Shown here: positions 13,663-26,032 of the stretch, piece by piece
Numbering within the stretch: the stretch's first letter is position 1
Layout of the letters: each line of letters opens with the position of its first letter
NCBI RefSeq assembly: GCF_051014685.1
Contig: NC_135055.1
Location: forward strand, 23,147,501 to 23,211,500
DNA: 64,000 nucleotides
Direction of reading: 5' to 3'
Source of the DNA: Ptiloglossa arizonensis
Taxonomy: Eukaryota; Arthropoda; Insecta; Hymenoptera; Colletidae
The notes under the pieces: generated by a model
Seen by the model: only the letters and a program-made list of their open reading frames with translations
Told to the model about the DNA's origin: nothing
Databases searched by the model: none
Position numbers and translations under genes: made by a program

Positions 13663-15671
13663 CGCTTCGTTATCGAGCGTTAAACGGTCCGCGACAATGC
13701 ACCGTCCCTCTCGCGAAATTAGTTTTGTTCTCGGCCCGGTGGCGACAATGAACCACCGTTTTGCGATCTCGGAAGGAAGCCCCCGGGACCGAAGAAACAC
13801 CGAGGAAGAATAGCGCCGAGCAGCCTCGATTCCCTCGACAACGGACGCCGGTGCGGCAGATGTTCGAGATCGAGCGGAAAACAAAACGCTTGCGCGTGAG
13901 CGCGCGGGCGCACGGGCGCACGGGCGCACGGGCGCACGGGCGCGCGGGGCCCGCTCGCGACGACGAATTCCGGGAGGCGAGCGAGAGATCGGGTCCGGCG
14001 AATCGCCGGCAGAGAAAATCGCGCGGGATCGATTCTAGGAAGCGGCGAACCGAGAGAGAGACCGAGAGAGAGATCGGGACCCCTTCGATCGAGGATGTCG
14101 ATCAGCTGGCCCCGCCTTTTGTATACTCGGCTGACGGTGCAACTTCGACCCCAGCGCCGACGAGTTTTTTAGCGAATTTAATATTTATACCGAATGACTG
14201 ATGACCGTAATAGAGAAACGGGGTTGCATTGTTCGAAACGCCCGTGTCATTGATCGATACGACGTCGCTTTTCCCGCCCAGGCTAACAGTGGGAAAAAGC
14301 CCCGGGATATACCGCGCGTATACGCCTCGGCTCGCCTCGCCTCGCCTCGCCTCGCCTCGCAGCGCCGGTGTCGCGCGATAAACATCGAGGCGATCGGTTG
14401 GTTCTCTCGTTCCACCGATCGACGATTACCCGAGATTCGAGGCCGCTTCGAGGGAACGACGGAAATTATAGACGCGCGCTACCTGCGGATTTTCTCCGAG
14501 CCGATCTCTCTCCCGCTGCGTTTCAATGTTTCAACGAATCGTTCGCCAATCCCGCGTGAAATCTCGTTCCGTTCCATCGGGAACCGAGCAGTTCCGGCGC
14601 GGCTTCCGAAAGAACTCGAACCGAACGCCGTTCCCATGCCCGAGGAGGAACCGAACGCGCTCGAGACCGACCAGGGTACAGGGTAGAGGGTACAGGGAGA
14701 ATCATTAACGAATCATTATCGTGTAGGCTCTCTTCGAGGCCTAGACCCACGAAACAAAACCATTAATGATTTCTATTTGTATTCGTTTGTTGGTTCGTTT
14801 AGCGGGGAGACCGAGGGTACCGGGGCCCGAGAGCCAAGTCCCCAGTGAGTTATGCGAGAAGTTGGCTTATTTTCGTTAAGCCGGACTCCCGCGGCGCGAA
14901 CAAATCGTCCCGCGCTGCCGCTTCGAGAGCTCGAGCTTTGTTTCTTCTTTCTGTTTCTCCGCTTTCCGATTTATTCCTCGTTGCCTCCTACTCGCGCCGC
15001 TTTCGTTTCGACCTACGACGCGTCGATCTCGCCCTCGGCGTTCCGTAAAGGGTCCCTCTCGAACCCGCGACGCGCGACGCGCGGGCACCGCGACCGCGAA
15101 CGCGAGTGCGCGCCTTTGAAGTACGAATCGAAAAAAAACGAGAAACATCAATTTCACGGGGCGGCCCGTGAACCTAATATTTCGTTTTGCTGGCGTTGTC
15201 TGAAAAAACAGACGGCGGCCCGCAGCCGACGCCTGGCCCGTCAAACTGGCCTCCCTCCTCGTCATCCCCTTCCCCGGCGTCTATTCTCTCCCCCGTGTTC
15301 TCGGACGAACCCGTTCGGCGAAGGCTGCCGCGCGCGCGATTCACGTTCTCGACGACGAGCGGAACGAACGCGTCGCCGGTGCGCGCGGCCGTTATTTATC
15401 GGCGATGGTCCCGCGATGCTCCGATGCGCCTAAGCCAATATCGTTAGCGGCGCCGCGGATGTTGGTTCGCCGTGGCGAAAGCACGGCCGCGATTACGGGA
15501 GCCGCGACGGGCCCCTTGTCGGGAGAGCGCGGCCGACCCCGACGCTTCATCTGTCAAAACACGGTTTTCGATCGTCCGGGCCGCCACCACCGCCGCCGGC
15601 GTGTTTATCGCGATGTCAAACACGTGGGCGGCCCGCCGAGAACAACGGAACAACGAGGATCCATCCCCGAG

Positions 15672-15758
15672 GCCGTCGCCGCCGCCGCCGCCACCGCCGC
15701 CACCGCCGCCACCGCCGCCACCGCCGCCACCGCCGCCGTCGCCGCCGTCGCCGCTCGC
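15672..15758. repeat. CCG/CCA trinucleotide-based repeat
   Basis: About 85 bp of CCGCCGCCACCGCCA units. Poly-Pro, poly-Ala and poly-Gly frames here are artefacts. Confidence 0.95.
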
Positions 15759-16684
15759 GTTTCGCGATCGACCTCGGGGCCCCGCGCCTTTACCCACCAA
15801 GCCTTTCGAACCTTTCTCCGTTAACGCGACCGACCGACCGACCCACCGACCGACCGACTCCGAACGCGTTCGATTCGCGTAGAAGCTGTCCGAACGAAGA
15901 AGAAAGAAGAAAGAAGAAAGAAGAAAGAAGAAGGTCGAAGAAAAAGAAACGAACGGTGCTCGTGCCCCGACCCCTTAACGACGTCCATATTTTTTCCACG
16001 ATAACGAACGCGTCGAGTCGAGTCGGGATATTTTTCGATCGCGGACGAGCGTTCCGAGAGGGTAACGGACGCGTCCGGCGAACCGGGGACCCGTCGCGAG
16101 TAGCTAGCTCGCGTTTCGCGTTCCAAGATCGAAACGGCCCTCGGAACCGAGAACAGAAAACGGGTGCTCGGTGGTTCCCGGCCGTGGAGTCACGGGAGCA
16201 GAAGGTATGCACGGCCGAGTGGAACGCACGAGGAGAGTCTCTATACCTGAATATACCCTCGGAGGCACTGACAGAAAGCGTTCCGCCCACAAAAGTAATC
16301 TCGACCCCGCGCTCGACGGAGAACCAGACGGAGAGGGAAGAGGAGAGCGCCACACCTGATTCATCAGCGTGGAATAAATCGAAAGACGGACCAAAAACAA
16401 AACGAGCCACCATCGCCGCGTACTTTCGTTCTCTTCGGGGCCCCGACGTCCTCCCCCTTTCCCACCCACCCCACCGGATATCTCTCTCTCGTTTCGAAAC
16501 AGGCGCACCGCCTCGTCCCCTCTCTTTCGTCGCCCTCTCGCGGTAATCCCGCCGCGCGATGCATCCCGGGACCCTTTTCTTCGTGCGTCCGATTCCTCGG
16601 TAGAAAACGAGCCGGCGTGTAGGTGTACGCGAGTATCTATCTCTCTCTCTCGGCCAGGGACCGCGGACCCAGCTACGCCCCGGC

Positions 16685-16765
16685 TCTCCGTATATAAATT
16701 ACATTTTTAATTTCCCGCCAAGACAAATGATTTAATTTATTCTATCAATTATTGGCGAGAGAACG
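16685..16765. promoter_or_regulatory. AT-rich island with paired TAAT words
   Basis: Contains TATAAATTACATTTTTAATTT, TGATTTAATTTATT and CAATTATTGG in 80 bp. Homeodomain-type cores are dense; candidate dac intronic enhancer, by composition only. Confidence 0.25.
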
Positions 16766-17310
16766 AATAGACGCGAGCGCTCGGACGGAGGGGAGGACTT
16801 GTTTGGTTTTCATTTCGATTCGTCGATGGATCTCTCGGTTCCCCGTCTCTCTCCTCGTCTACCACCGTACCGCGAGTTTCATCCCCGTTCCCATCGATCG
16901 CTCTACCGATGACTCGACGAACGGCCTAATTGAGAGATAGGCGTCGATTCGATGTCTCGAGGACCGCCGAATGGGCGGACGAAGAGACGGAAACGAGGAG
17001 GAGATCGCGTCTTCCAGAGTCGACGGGCCGAGGTCGCGGTTCGCCAGCCGCGTCGAGCGATAAAATCGGGGAGTAGCGCGAGTGTGCGCGAAACGCTCGA
17101 CAAAAGAGGAAAGAAAGCGGCGCTCGAGACATATGTTTCTACGGGTAGACGGTGCCGAGACTCCTCGCGAAACCGGTTCGACGCGCGTCTGGGTCCAGGC
17201 TAGGTCAGTTATTCAAAAACTGAAATATCGCCTCATTAACGGCAGCTCGTTTGCGAACTCTCTTGAGAGAGAGAGGGAAGAGTACGCGCTCGCGCGCGCA
17301 TGCTCCTCGT

Positions 17311-17340
<30 letters not shown>
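17311..17340. repeat. (CGG)n trinucleotide repeat
   Basis: Ten perfect CGG units followed by CAG-type units. Confidence 0.95.
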
Positions 17341-17345
<5 letters not shown>

Positions 17346-18479
17346 ACAGCAACTCGGTCGTCGTGCATCGTCCCGAAACGCGCGAAACCTCTCGACGCGA
17401 ACGCTTACCTTTCGCGAGCCGAATCGGCATCGTTTTCTTCGACCACGTCAAAGACAGGGGAGACGTTCGAGAACCGCTCTACGATCGTTTTCGGTAGGTA
17501 AAAACTTTCGAGAATAATCGCGAGAGAAGCGCTCGAGAGAGCTACTTTTGTCCACGGTCGAGGTACGTTGATCCGACGGCCCGAGAATCCCAGGTACGAA
17601 AGACGCTCGAGCGCGTTAAAAACGTATCGCTGTTGTCGCGATGCATCGACGTCCACGGCCCTCGCACCCTTTGCGTGCGTTTGAAAAATAGTCGCCGCGC
17701 GAAATAATTAATTACGGAGCGCGCCATATATTTCGAAAGCGCGGTGCGTCGAAATTATTCCCGAGAGACGCGAGCGAGTTGGAGAAAGATTCGACGTTAC
17801 CACGGAAAGTGACGCTCGAACGGATCGATGGACGTTATTTCCGATCTTTGACGATAAAAAGAAACGCAAGTTGGATCGTACAATGTTCCCGATGGTGGTT
17901 AGCGATCACGGTCGAGGATAAAAATCGACTCCCGAAAACCTATATTTCGTTGTTTCCGGGTCGTTCGAGAGTCCTCGTATCGCCGTGTGGATCGAAATCC
18001 GTTGGAACGATCGAATCGGACGTTCCGAGCGCTCAAAGACGGAATATCCCGTTGTCGATACTTGGTTCGATCGGTCTCTCGGCGTGGATATTTCCCGGCA
18101 ATTTAACGCGCGAGCGGTTCGGCTCGCGAGGCGTCCGCGTTCGCGTCGCGAGTTATCCCGAGAAGATTCGAGCAAAGTCGTCGTCGCAGGCCGGGTAAGT
18201 TTCGTGCTGGCTTCGCGGCCTGTTCCGCGCCAATTAATCATCGTCCCGCGCGGCTAAGAGGCCAATTAAGCCCCGCTTTTGCAAGTCCGATTGTCCCTAC
18301 GTGCGATCCGCGCGGTCTTACGCGCGCGGTACACCTAGCTCGCTGTTCCGTGCTTTATCTATCGCGGCTGCGCTCGAATTAAAATGTACTTTATGGCTCG
18401 CGTCGACCGATAACGATCGCCGTAGACCTCTCTCGCTCCCTCGTCCTCTCTCCGTCCCACCCACCCGTCCTCCCGTCCC

Positions 18480-18551
18480 CGCGTCGCGTTGCGTCGCGTC
18501 GCGTCGCGTCGCGTCGCGTCGCCTCGCGTCGCCTCGCGTCGCCTCGCGTCC
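18480..18551. repeat. (GCGTC)n/(GCCTC)n pentanucleotide repeat
   Basis: About 70 bp of GCGTC and GCCTC units. Confidence 0.95.
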
Positions 18552-21500
18552 CGTCGTCTTTATCCTCGTCGTCGAAACAACGATATTACTCGCGCACGGA
18601 ATGCTCCTCGTCCATAATTCAGGGATCGCGATACGCGTGCGTTTACCGCGCGATCTCTCGGATCGCCCGAACAGGGATTTAACGCATCATCCGCGAACCA
18701 CGGAATATTCCGTGTTTTATAGTTGCGCGCGGATGTTGCGGCAAAGTACTTGTAAAATATACGACGAAGCGGCCCGTGCAAAAATCACGGGAAACGTATT
18801 AAAACGTCTCCCAGCGGGAGACAAGGTTGCGCGCGATTCCACTCGGTTCTTCCGCGTCGTGACCGGCGCAAAACGTTGCTCGACGGAATTCGACGCGGAT
18901 TCCACGGATACGCTTCTAATCGCGAACGGACCGAGAACGATCGCGCCAGCTGATGCGGAACTTTCCGTAGAAAATTTTATCCGGACAAATTTCCTGGGCC
19001 GCGCGCGTACTCGGTAAAATCGAGGAGTCGAGTATCTTCCATTGTTCGATCCTCGGTTCTTCGCTCCTAGGCCGGAACATTCCGATCTCGTTAGCGGAAT
19101 GTGTAATTTCGCGAACACGCGTAGCAGCAAATTGGACTTGTTCGCGCGGGGATCTTCGACGCGCTTCGAATCCACCGTTCGCGGGATCGTTTCGAGGAGT
19201 CGTTGCCTGGAAGGGGACGAATCTCGGGATCGGCGAGACGCGTCGCGAAATTCGGCCCGAAGCGTGCGTCCGTCTGTAATTTTTTCGAGTTAAACGGAAG
19301 AGAGGACGCGGTAACGAGCGACGTTGATAAATAGCGGACGGCCCGGAGAACCCGAACCCTTCGTAATTACACGTCTATGCTCGCTGCCGATCGCGCCTTC
19401 GAAGCAACTGCTCTCTCGCGATCGATAAAAGTCGCGACGAACGTTCGAATTTTCGTTGCTCGCTGTTCCGGGCTGGACGCAACGAACAAACGGCGTAAAA
19501 ATTCGACGATTTCTTCGAAACGGTCGCAACTTTCCTCTCCGGCACGGGACGACGCTCGGACGATACTCGAGCGAACGCGAGGCGTTGCGACAAAGTTTTC
19601 TTTACCGCCAACTCGCGACCGTAAAAGAAAAGATCGCGCCGGCTCGACGAGTCGCGTACGTGGCTTTCGAGTCGAGTCGAGCGGTCTTTGAATTCCTCGT
19701 GGCGACTCGCCCGATCCGAGTATAGAAAAATTGATCACCGTGGACCGAAGAGGATTCGGCGCAACCGAGGTAATGCGCGGAACTTCGGAGAGGGTATCGA
19801 AATAAAGGAAGGTCCGGCTCGGTCGGCTCGTTCGGCGAGAATATCGCTCGGGGCCCCGTTTCTCGTTCGACTAGGAACGGTTAGGAAAAACGTTCCCGTC
19901 GATACGTATTCCGCGTCGCTGCGAACCGGGAGTGGATGTATCAACGTCGGCCCGGTTAATAACACCTCCGCGAGTTCTCGGCGGTTCGCGAGCGTAACGA
20001 CGCGTCGATGAAACGGCGCTCCGCTCGGTAATTCGGTGCAATGATATAATTGGCCGCGTCGTTGGCAATTATCTGGCTCGCGGGCGCGTCGGGAAGGCCG
20101 CCGGTTAGTCGGGACGAGTCGTTGCTCGATTCGGGGTCGACGCGCGGCCGGATCGAGTAAAGATCGATCGATTTTTCGGGGCGGCGAGGGAAACGCGGAC
20201 GGTAGAGCCCGCGGAGAGGAACGACTCGCGTAGAATCGAAGAAGAAACGTTGTTCGGAAAGAGGCGCGACGGAGACCTGCGTGCAACACGCGAGCTGACC
20301 GCACGCGTGTAAAGATGGCTCCTCGACCGGCTGACGAGCTGCAAACGCGGCGAGCCGGCCACGACTTCGAGTTCGACTTGGACTCGAAAAGCAGGCCTAC
20401 CCTTCGAAGGGGCCGTCACACGGGGGCCGTCCGTGTACGAAAGGATCGACTCGACGTCGAGAATCGCGTTACTCGCGGGTTCGGTCCGTGAGAGGGCTAG
20501 CTCGCGTTGATTGACGCGCGACGTTGCGCCAAACTCTCGGGGCACGCGAGCCGAGCAAACCGCCTGGCCTCGCTCGCGCTCCCGATTGGTAGCGATTTCG
20601 CCTCGGTAACTGGCAAACGATCCTCGACTCGCGTCGAGATACCACGGCCGAAGGGGAACCGGGTCTTGCACGGACACGATCCTTCCATTCCGTTCGCGAC
20701 TCCGCGCCGCGAATCCTACCGCGGAACGCAACCGTGCCGATTATAGTGCCGACTGTATCCTGCCCGGCTACCAGATCGCTAGATTACAGTCGTCCGGAGA
20801 GACGTTACGAGCTCGAACCTTCCTTCGAACGAGTAGCTTCGAGCCGGAACCTCCCCCTCTCTTCTCGTAAATACGCGAATCCGACTCTCCGTGCGCTATG
20901 GAAATTTCGAATCCCTCTCCGACCGTTTCTCCTCCCGCCTCGAGAAACGTATCATCGTCGATGCGCGGACGCCCATCCTCCGTCTCGCGAGAAGCATCCT
21001 GTTCGAAGGGCCCTCTTTACCGAACGGTCGAATCGACGCGAGTACGCGTATCCGCGTATCCGCGACACTTTTCTCCACGGCGAGCCGACCGCGCGGAAAC
21101 GTACTATATATTTCGCACGGCGTCGCCCGCACCGAGCCGATATCGCGCGAGAAACGAACCGGCAACGACCACCGTCTTTCGAGGAAGTCTCCGCTTTGGT
21201 TCGTTAGCCTCGAAAACTACTCGTAACGCTACCGTTATTGTCATCGTTGGGAATCGATATCGCCGCTTTCGAGCCCAACCTCGGAGATATCGCGCAAACC
21301 GATCGCCGAGGAAACGAGAACGAAGAGAAATAGAACGGACAATAACGACGACGATGATAATAATACCGATAACGACGTCTCTGTTGTACCGCGGGTATAA
21401 AGCGAGGCTCGAACTAGCGACCGACCAATTGGAACGTATCGCTGGAAGAGTATTTTCACCGATTCGACTCGAAAGACCGAAAGCCCCGAACTCTAGGTAC

Positions 21501-22562
21501 TTTGGACGGGATCGTCGGGGAATCGAAACCGTGGTAAACCGTGGGTCCAAGACGCCGGGTATTCGTCGGTCGATGCCGGTTAAGGACGAGAACGAACGAT
21601 CGAGTTCTAACAGTGGCTTAAAATACCCCGTCTACCGGGGAGGTCTCGTGCGTCGTTTAATTACCGTGTGTAACGAGTTCGAGTGGCTGCCGTGCGCACG
21701 AAACCCCTCTCGAGAAGGGGGGTGCGATATGCTCCACGTCGTCCACGAATCGCTCGAAATTACCGTGTACCGTTGCGACCCACACACCCCTCCCCGGCTT
21801 CCTCTCCGCCGCCCCTTTCGCAGCCTTCCTCCTGTCTCGGCCTGCGAACGGGCAACCAAACCTCCGCGAACCCCTCGCTCCGCCTCGAGCTTTTCCACGC
21901 GTCGAGGTTCACGGTTTCGATCGCGAGAACCGGATCGACGGGGACGATACCGGTCCGCTCGACGCGCTCGCGAAACCTTGGATCGTCTCCACGAGGAGAC
22001 CGAGGAGGGTTCGAACCGGGAAAAGTATCGAGAGAGCCACGTGGTACCGAGAGAGCCCCGTCGGTTGTCTTTCGGGAAAGGGTCGATTCGGAAGGGTAGG
22101 CCTCGTTGTTACGAGGGTGGAGGCCCAACCGGATACACCCGGGGCTCTCCTCCCCGCAGTCAGCTGTTTTAATGTGGGTCACCGGTTCCCGCGAAACGAT
22201 CGATTTCCGTCGACGGTCCGCGAGGAAACCCGCGAACGAACTCGCGGGATATTCGAGCGTTCGCGGTTCCACGTTCTCCTCGGAGTCCGAGTCGGGAGCT
22301 CGGTTATCCCGAGGGGCCGGTCGGTCCCTCCGCGAGCGTCGTTTCTCGCTCATCGAGGCGTCGACGCGATCTCTCCCTCGATCGATCACCCGTACCGACC
22401 GTTCGTCCGCTTTTCGTCGAGCCCCTCGATACGATCTACGCGATCGCGATAACGTCGAGGGGACGTCGAAAGTGGCCCGGTCGCGATCGCCGCGCTAAAT
22501 ATTCCACCGCCCCGCGCCCCACGGCCATGATTTATACCGGCGCGAACAATATCCGAAAAGTA

Positions 22563-22609
22563 ACAACGAACCAACGAACCAACGAACCAACGAACCAACG
22601 AACCAACGG
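22563..22609. repeat. (CCAACGAA)n octanucleotide repeat
   Basis: About six tandem 8-bp units. Confidence 0.95.
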
Positions 22610-24149
22610 GCGGAGCGTCGGTGTCGCCGATGAATTCCGTTCGTGTTCTCTTACACGGTGCCCTCGTCCGCCGACCCTCGGCGACGTTGACGCGGTAAAT
22701 TCATAGGCGTTAATAATAGGTTTATTTACGCCGGTGGAACGATAACCGATAAGAAACGAGAAAAAGACGCTCGCGCGGCGAGCGAACGCGAACTCGCCGC
22801 GTATGAAGCGAAAATAGTTGCCAACGATGCGAGGGGGAACCGAACGTAGGCGCGTAAACGCGCGAAACGAGACCGGATCGAAATAGAATAGAAGCGAGCG
22901 GAATCGAACGAATACAAACGCGACGATTACCATTTAATTGGAATTCGAGATATTAATTACGGAGGATCTAGACGAGTGTTAGGAACGATCGGACGGATAC
23001 TCGTATCGTTACGGACATTGTTCGCGCCGATACGCATCCGGTAAATGGCATTAAATTTACTTAATAGCGAGAGATAGCGTTTCCGTACGATACAACGAAG
23101 ATCGTTCGAGATTCGAATCGACGGGTAAAACGCGAGGCGTTGCGAGACGTCGAGACCCGTAACGCGATAATTCGCCAATTTATCTAGGAAGGGTACGACT
23201 CGGCGACGATTCCGCGCATTTCGAAGAGTCGTTAATCCCGGTCGAGAGACCGTCGGGGTGGTCGCGATCGCGTTATCGGGGCGAGATGGTCGTTTCGGGC
23301 ATCTCCGGGACAAAACGGAACGGAACGGAACGGAACGCGGTTTCGCGTGCCGACGGGTCGCGAACGCGTATTTCCGCGATGCGCGCGACTCGTTCCAAGT
23401 ATCTCCGGGACGAGTTCTCGGATTTTAAGCGGGAGAATCGAGCCTCGATTCCTCGGAGGTAATTCTCGGTTACGGTGGTCGTATCTCACGGGGGCACTCG
23501 TCGCGGAAAGACTCGTAGATATTTGCCAGCGCGCAGCCTCGGTTCGCGATCGGTCGCGGACGGAGAATTCGAAGACGGACGGAGGAGTGTATCGGGACTC
23601 GTCGATGCCACGAACCGGAGAAGAAAGACAAGGAGTCACGGAACGGGAGCCTAGCGCCGTTACGATACAATGCCGACCCTGCGATGACTTGCATCCGTAT
23701 CTCGGGCTGCACGAAGGAGGAATCGGCGATCCTAGCCGCGGGCGCCTTTCGTTCGACTTCCTTCTCGCTTTTCCCTACCTCCTCGTCGCGAACCGCCTCT
23801 CGTGAATTCTCATCGTTCGCGAGGAACGATTTCATCGTCTCCCGCGTTTATTATTAGACGCTCCGTGCCCGCTGCATGCCTCCCGACCGCGGACTCGAAT
23901 TTTCCTCCCGAAAACCCGAGGAATCGGATACTTTTTCCCCGTCGGTCGTTTCTCTCGAGAAGAAATTAAGCGAATCCCGAAAACGGTATTCCCGGAACGA
24001 GAGACAGGGAGAGGTATCCTTCGACGAAGAAAACGAACCTTGGAGGAAAGAGAGGGCCGGGGTGGAAAAAGTTGCAAAGGGAGCTTTTCCAAGGAGCCGA
24101 ACGGAGGACGCCAAGGTTGGAAAATAAAGGAAAGGGAAAGAGGCGGAAG

Positions 24150-24300
24150 GTTCGGTTAATCCTTCTTGTTTGTCTTTACGTTAATTATCTAGAATTAAGA
24201 ACGCCGGTTGTCGCGGCGCTACGGCCTGGTCGGCCGGATTACTGCCTCGATTATTACTTGTTGCGGATTATTAATTACCGAGAATTACTGGGAGAGAGCG
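24150..24300. promoter_or_regulatory. AT-rich island in dac intron
   Basis: Non-repetitive stretch with GGTTAATCC (Otx/Bicoid-like), GTTAATTATCTAG, CTCGATTATTAC and GATTATTAATTACC words. Among the best enhancer candidates in the intron by motif density; no functional evidence. Confidence 0.28.
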
Positions 24301-25839
24301 GGCGCCCGAGGGGTGGGAGAGACCGGGGCTGCGTTCGAGCGCGCGAAGGGTGGCGAGAACGAGAGAGAGAGAGTTCGGAAGAAAGCGAGCGTCGGTTTCG
24401 CGACGGAGGAGCTCCCGATCGATTTCCTCGAGGAACGCCTCGCGAAAAGCACGGGAACTCCGGGACCGACCTTCGGGAATATTTCTGTCATCGAGGAGAA
24501 CAGGAGACGAGGAACGAGCGCGTTCCTTTACCGACTTTCGCGCAATCGCGTCGTCGAACCGCGTTCGATCGTTCCCGGACGTTGCATCGCGTTAACGTAA
24601 AAGAAATCCGAAGAAAATTTATCTAGAAATTATGCAAAACTTCCCGCCGAGTGTTTCGAAATACGCGATACCGCGCGAAGGAGGCTAATTTCGCGGTAAA
24701 AAGTTGAAATTGCGAAACGAACTACTTTCGTAGGAAAACGCGTGGCTTTCGAGGAACACTTTTACGGTATGCATCGTCTCCGAGTCGAAACCGTTCGAAC
24801 GTTCGCGCGGCACCCGGTGATCGTGGAAAATTCCATCGCGTCGATTCGACTTTGCTCGACGTTCCCGACCCCGAAACCCGTACACGGTGCAAACTTTCTC
24901 GATGGGACCCGTCGGCGAGCAACCGTATCCAACTCGAGGAGCCACGGATCCGGGAACGCGAGAAAACTCCAAGGGACGCGTATCCGTGTCGGAAGCGGGC
25001 CGCTGGCAATAATAGAAGCCCTTAAAAACGCAAAGCCGTGTAGCGGGGCCAGTCGAGCGAGCACGCGTGGGTTATGAAACCGAGGAGGGGGAAAAAAAGA
25101 GGAAAAAGAAACGGGGGGAGGATGAGAGGGGGGGGGGGGGAAGAAGCACAGCCGCCGAGCCGCGCAGCTGCCGCGTACAACGATCCGATACAATCGCGGG
25201 GAAGCGGGCTACGTTTTCCACGGAAGATAAAGATTCCGAGGGAGAAGGATCGAGGCTCGATCGTCGCGGGACTGCGGGAACTCCGCGGCTCTTCCGAGCG
25301 GCGGGAACGAATCGAAACGTTCGCTGGGAAAAGCGCGATTTCGTGAACGAAGCCTGCATCCTAGCCTCCGTCCTCCGTCCTCCGTTCTCCGTTCTCCTCC
25401 TCCTGCTGCTTCTGTTCTTCCGGGCGTTCGCGATTTGGAAATCGTACTACTTTCCGTACGAGACGCTCGACGAGCACCGGCTCGCGCGTTCGCGCGGATA
25501 ACGCGAACGCGTACCCATTTAACCGCGCGCCTGTACTCGACGCTGGTCGTGCATAAGCGCACGGCAACAACGACGAGAGGAGCCCGGGAGGAACGAGCCA
25601 AGAAAATAAATATTAATAACGATGCTTTCCCTCCCCTCTCCTCTCGTTCTCTCGCTGTCTCCCTCACCGAGCCCCGCTCTCTCTCCTCTCTCTCTCTTCT
25701 CTCTCTCTCTCCGTGGCGCGCTTCCCTCGGTGCAACTAGACCGCTCTCTTCTCTCCTGGCTCCGTTCCTTCCTAACCTATTCACCGTCTCTCTCGCTCGC
25801 ACCCGCGTTGCTCTTCGAGTGCGCGTCTGTGCATTGTTA

Positions 25840-25915
25840 GGGCCATTACGGGAGCCAATTAATCTATGCACAATTTTATAATTAAACGGCTAATAGCGCA
25901 TAGAATTATAGTCCA
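25840..25915. promoter_or_regulatory. AT-rich island in dac intron
   Basis: Contains GCCAATTAATC, TTTTATAATTAAAC and GGCTAATAG words in a short break from pyrimidine-rich DNA. Candidate enhancer. Confidence 0.22.
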
Positions 25916-25985
25916 GGGCCGCGCGCACTCCCACGTATCCTGCCGCGGTTCGTGGGTTACGCGTAGCGATCGCGAAACGCGCGTT

Positions 25986-26032
25986 TAAGGGAATGGAAGG
26001 GAAGGGAAGGGAAGGGAAGGGAAGGGAAGGAA
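25986..26032. repeat. (GGGAA)n pentanucleotide repeat
   Basis: About nine GGGAA/GGAA units. Confidence 0.95.

Noticed and set aside
14190..14225. Hammerhead-like words CTGATGA and GAAAC close together
   Set aside because: The bases between them do not form a stem II, and flanking stems I and III are absent.
20898..22172. 424-codon open frame on the plus strand in the GC-rich intron
   Set aside because: Arg/Ser/Pro-rich with no domain, overlapped by long frames on the other strand; CG-rich codons such as CGA and TCG make stops rare here.
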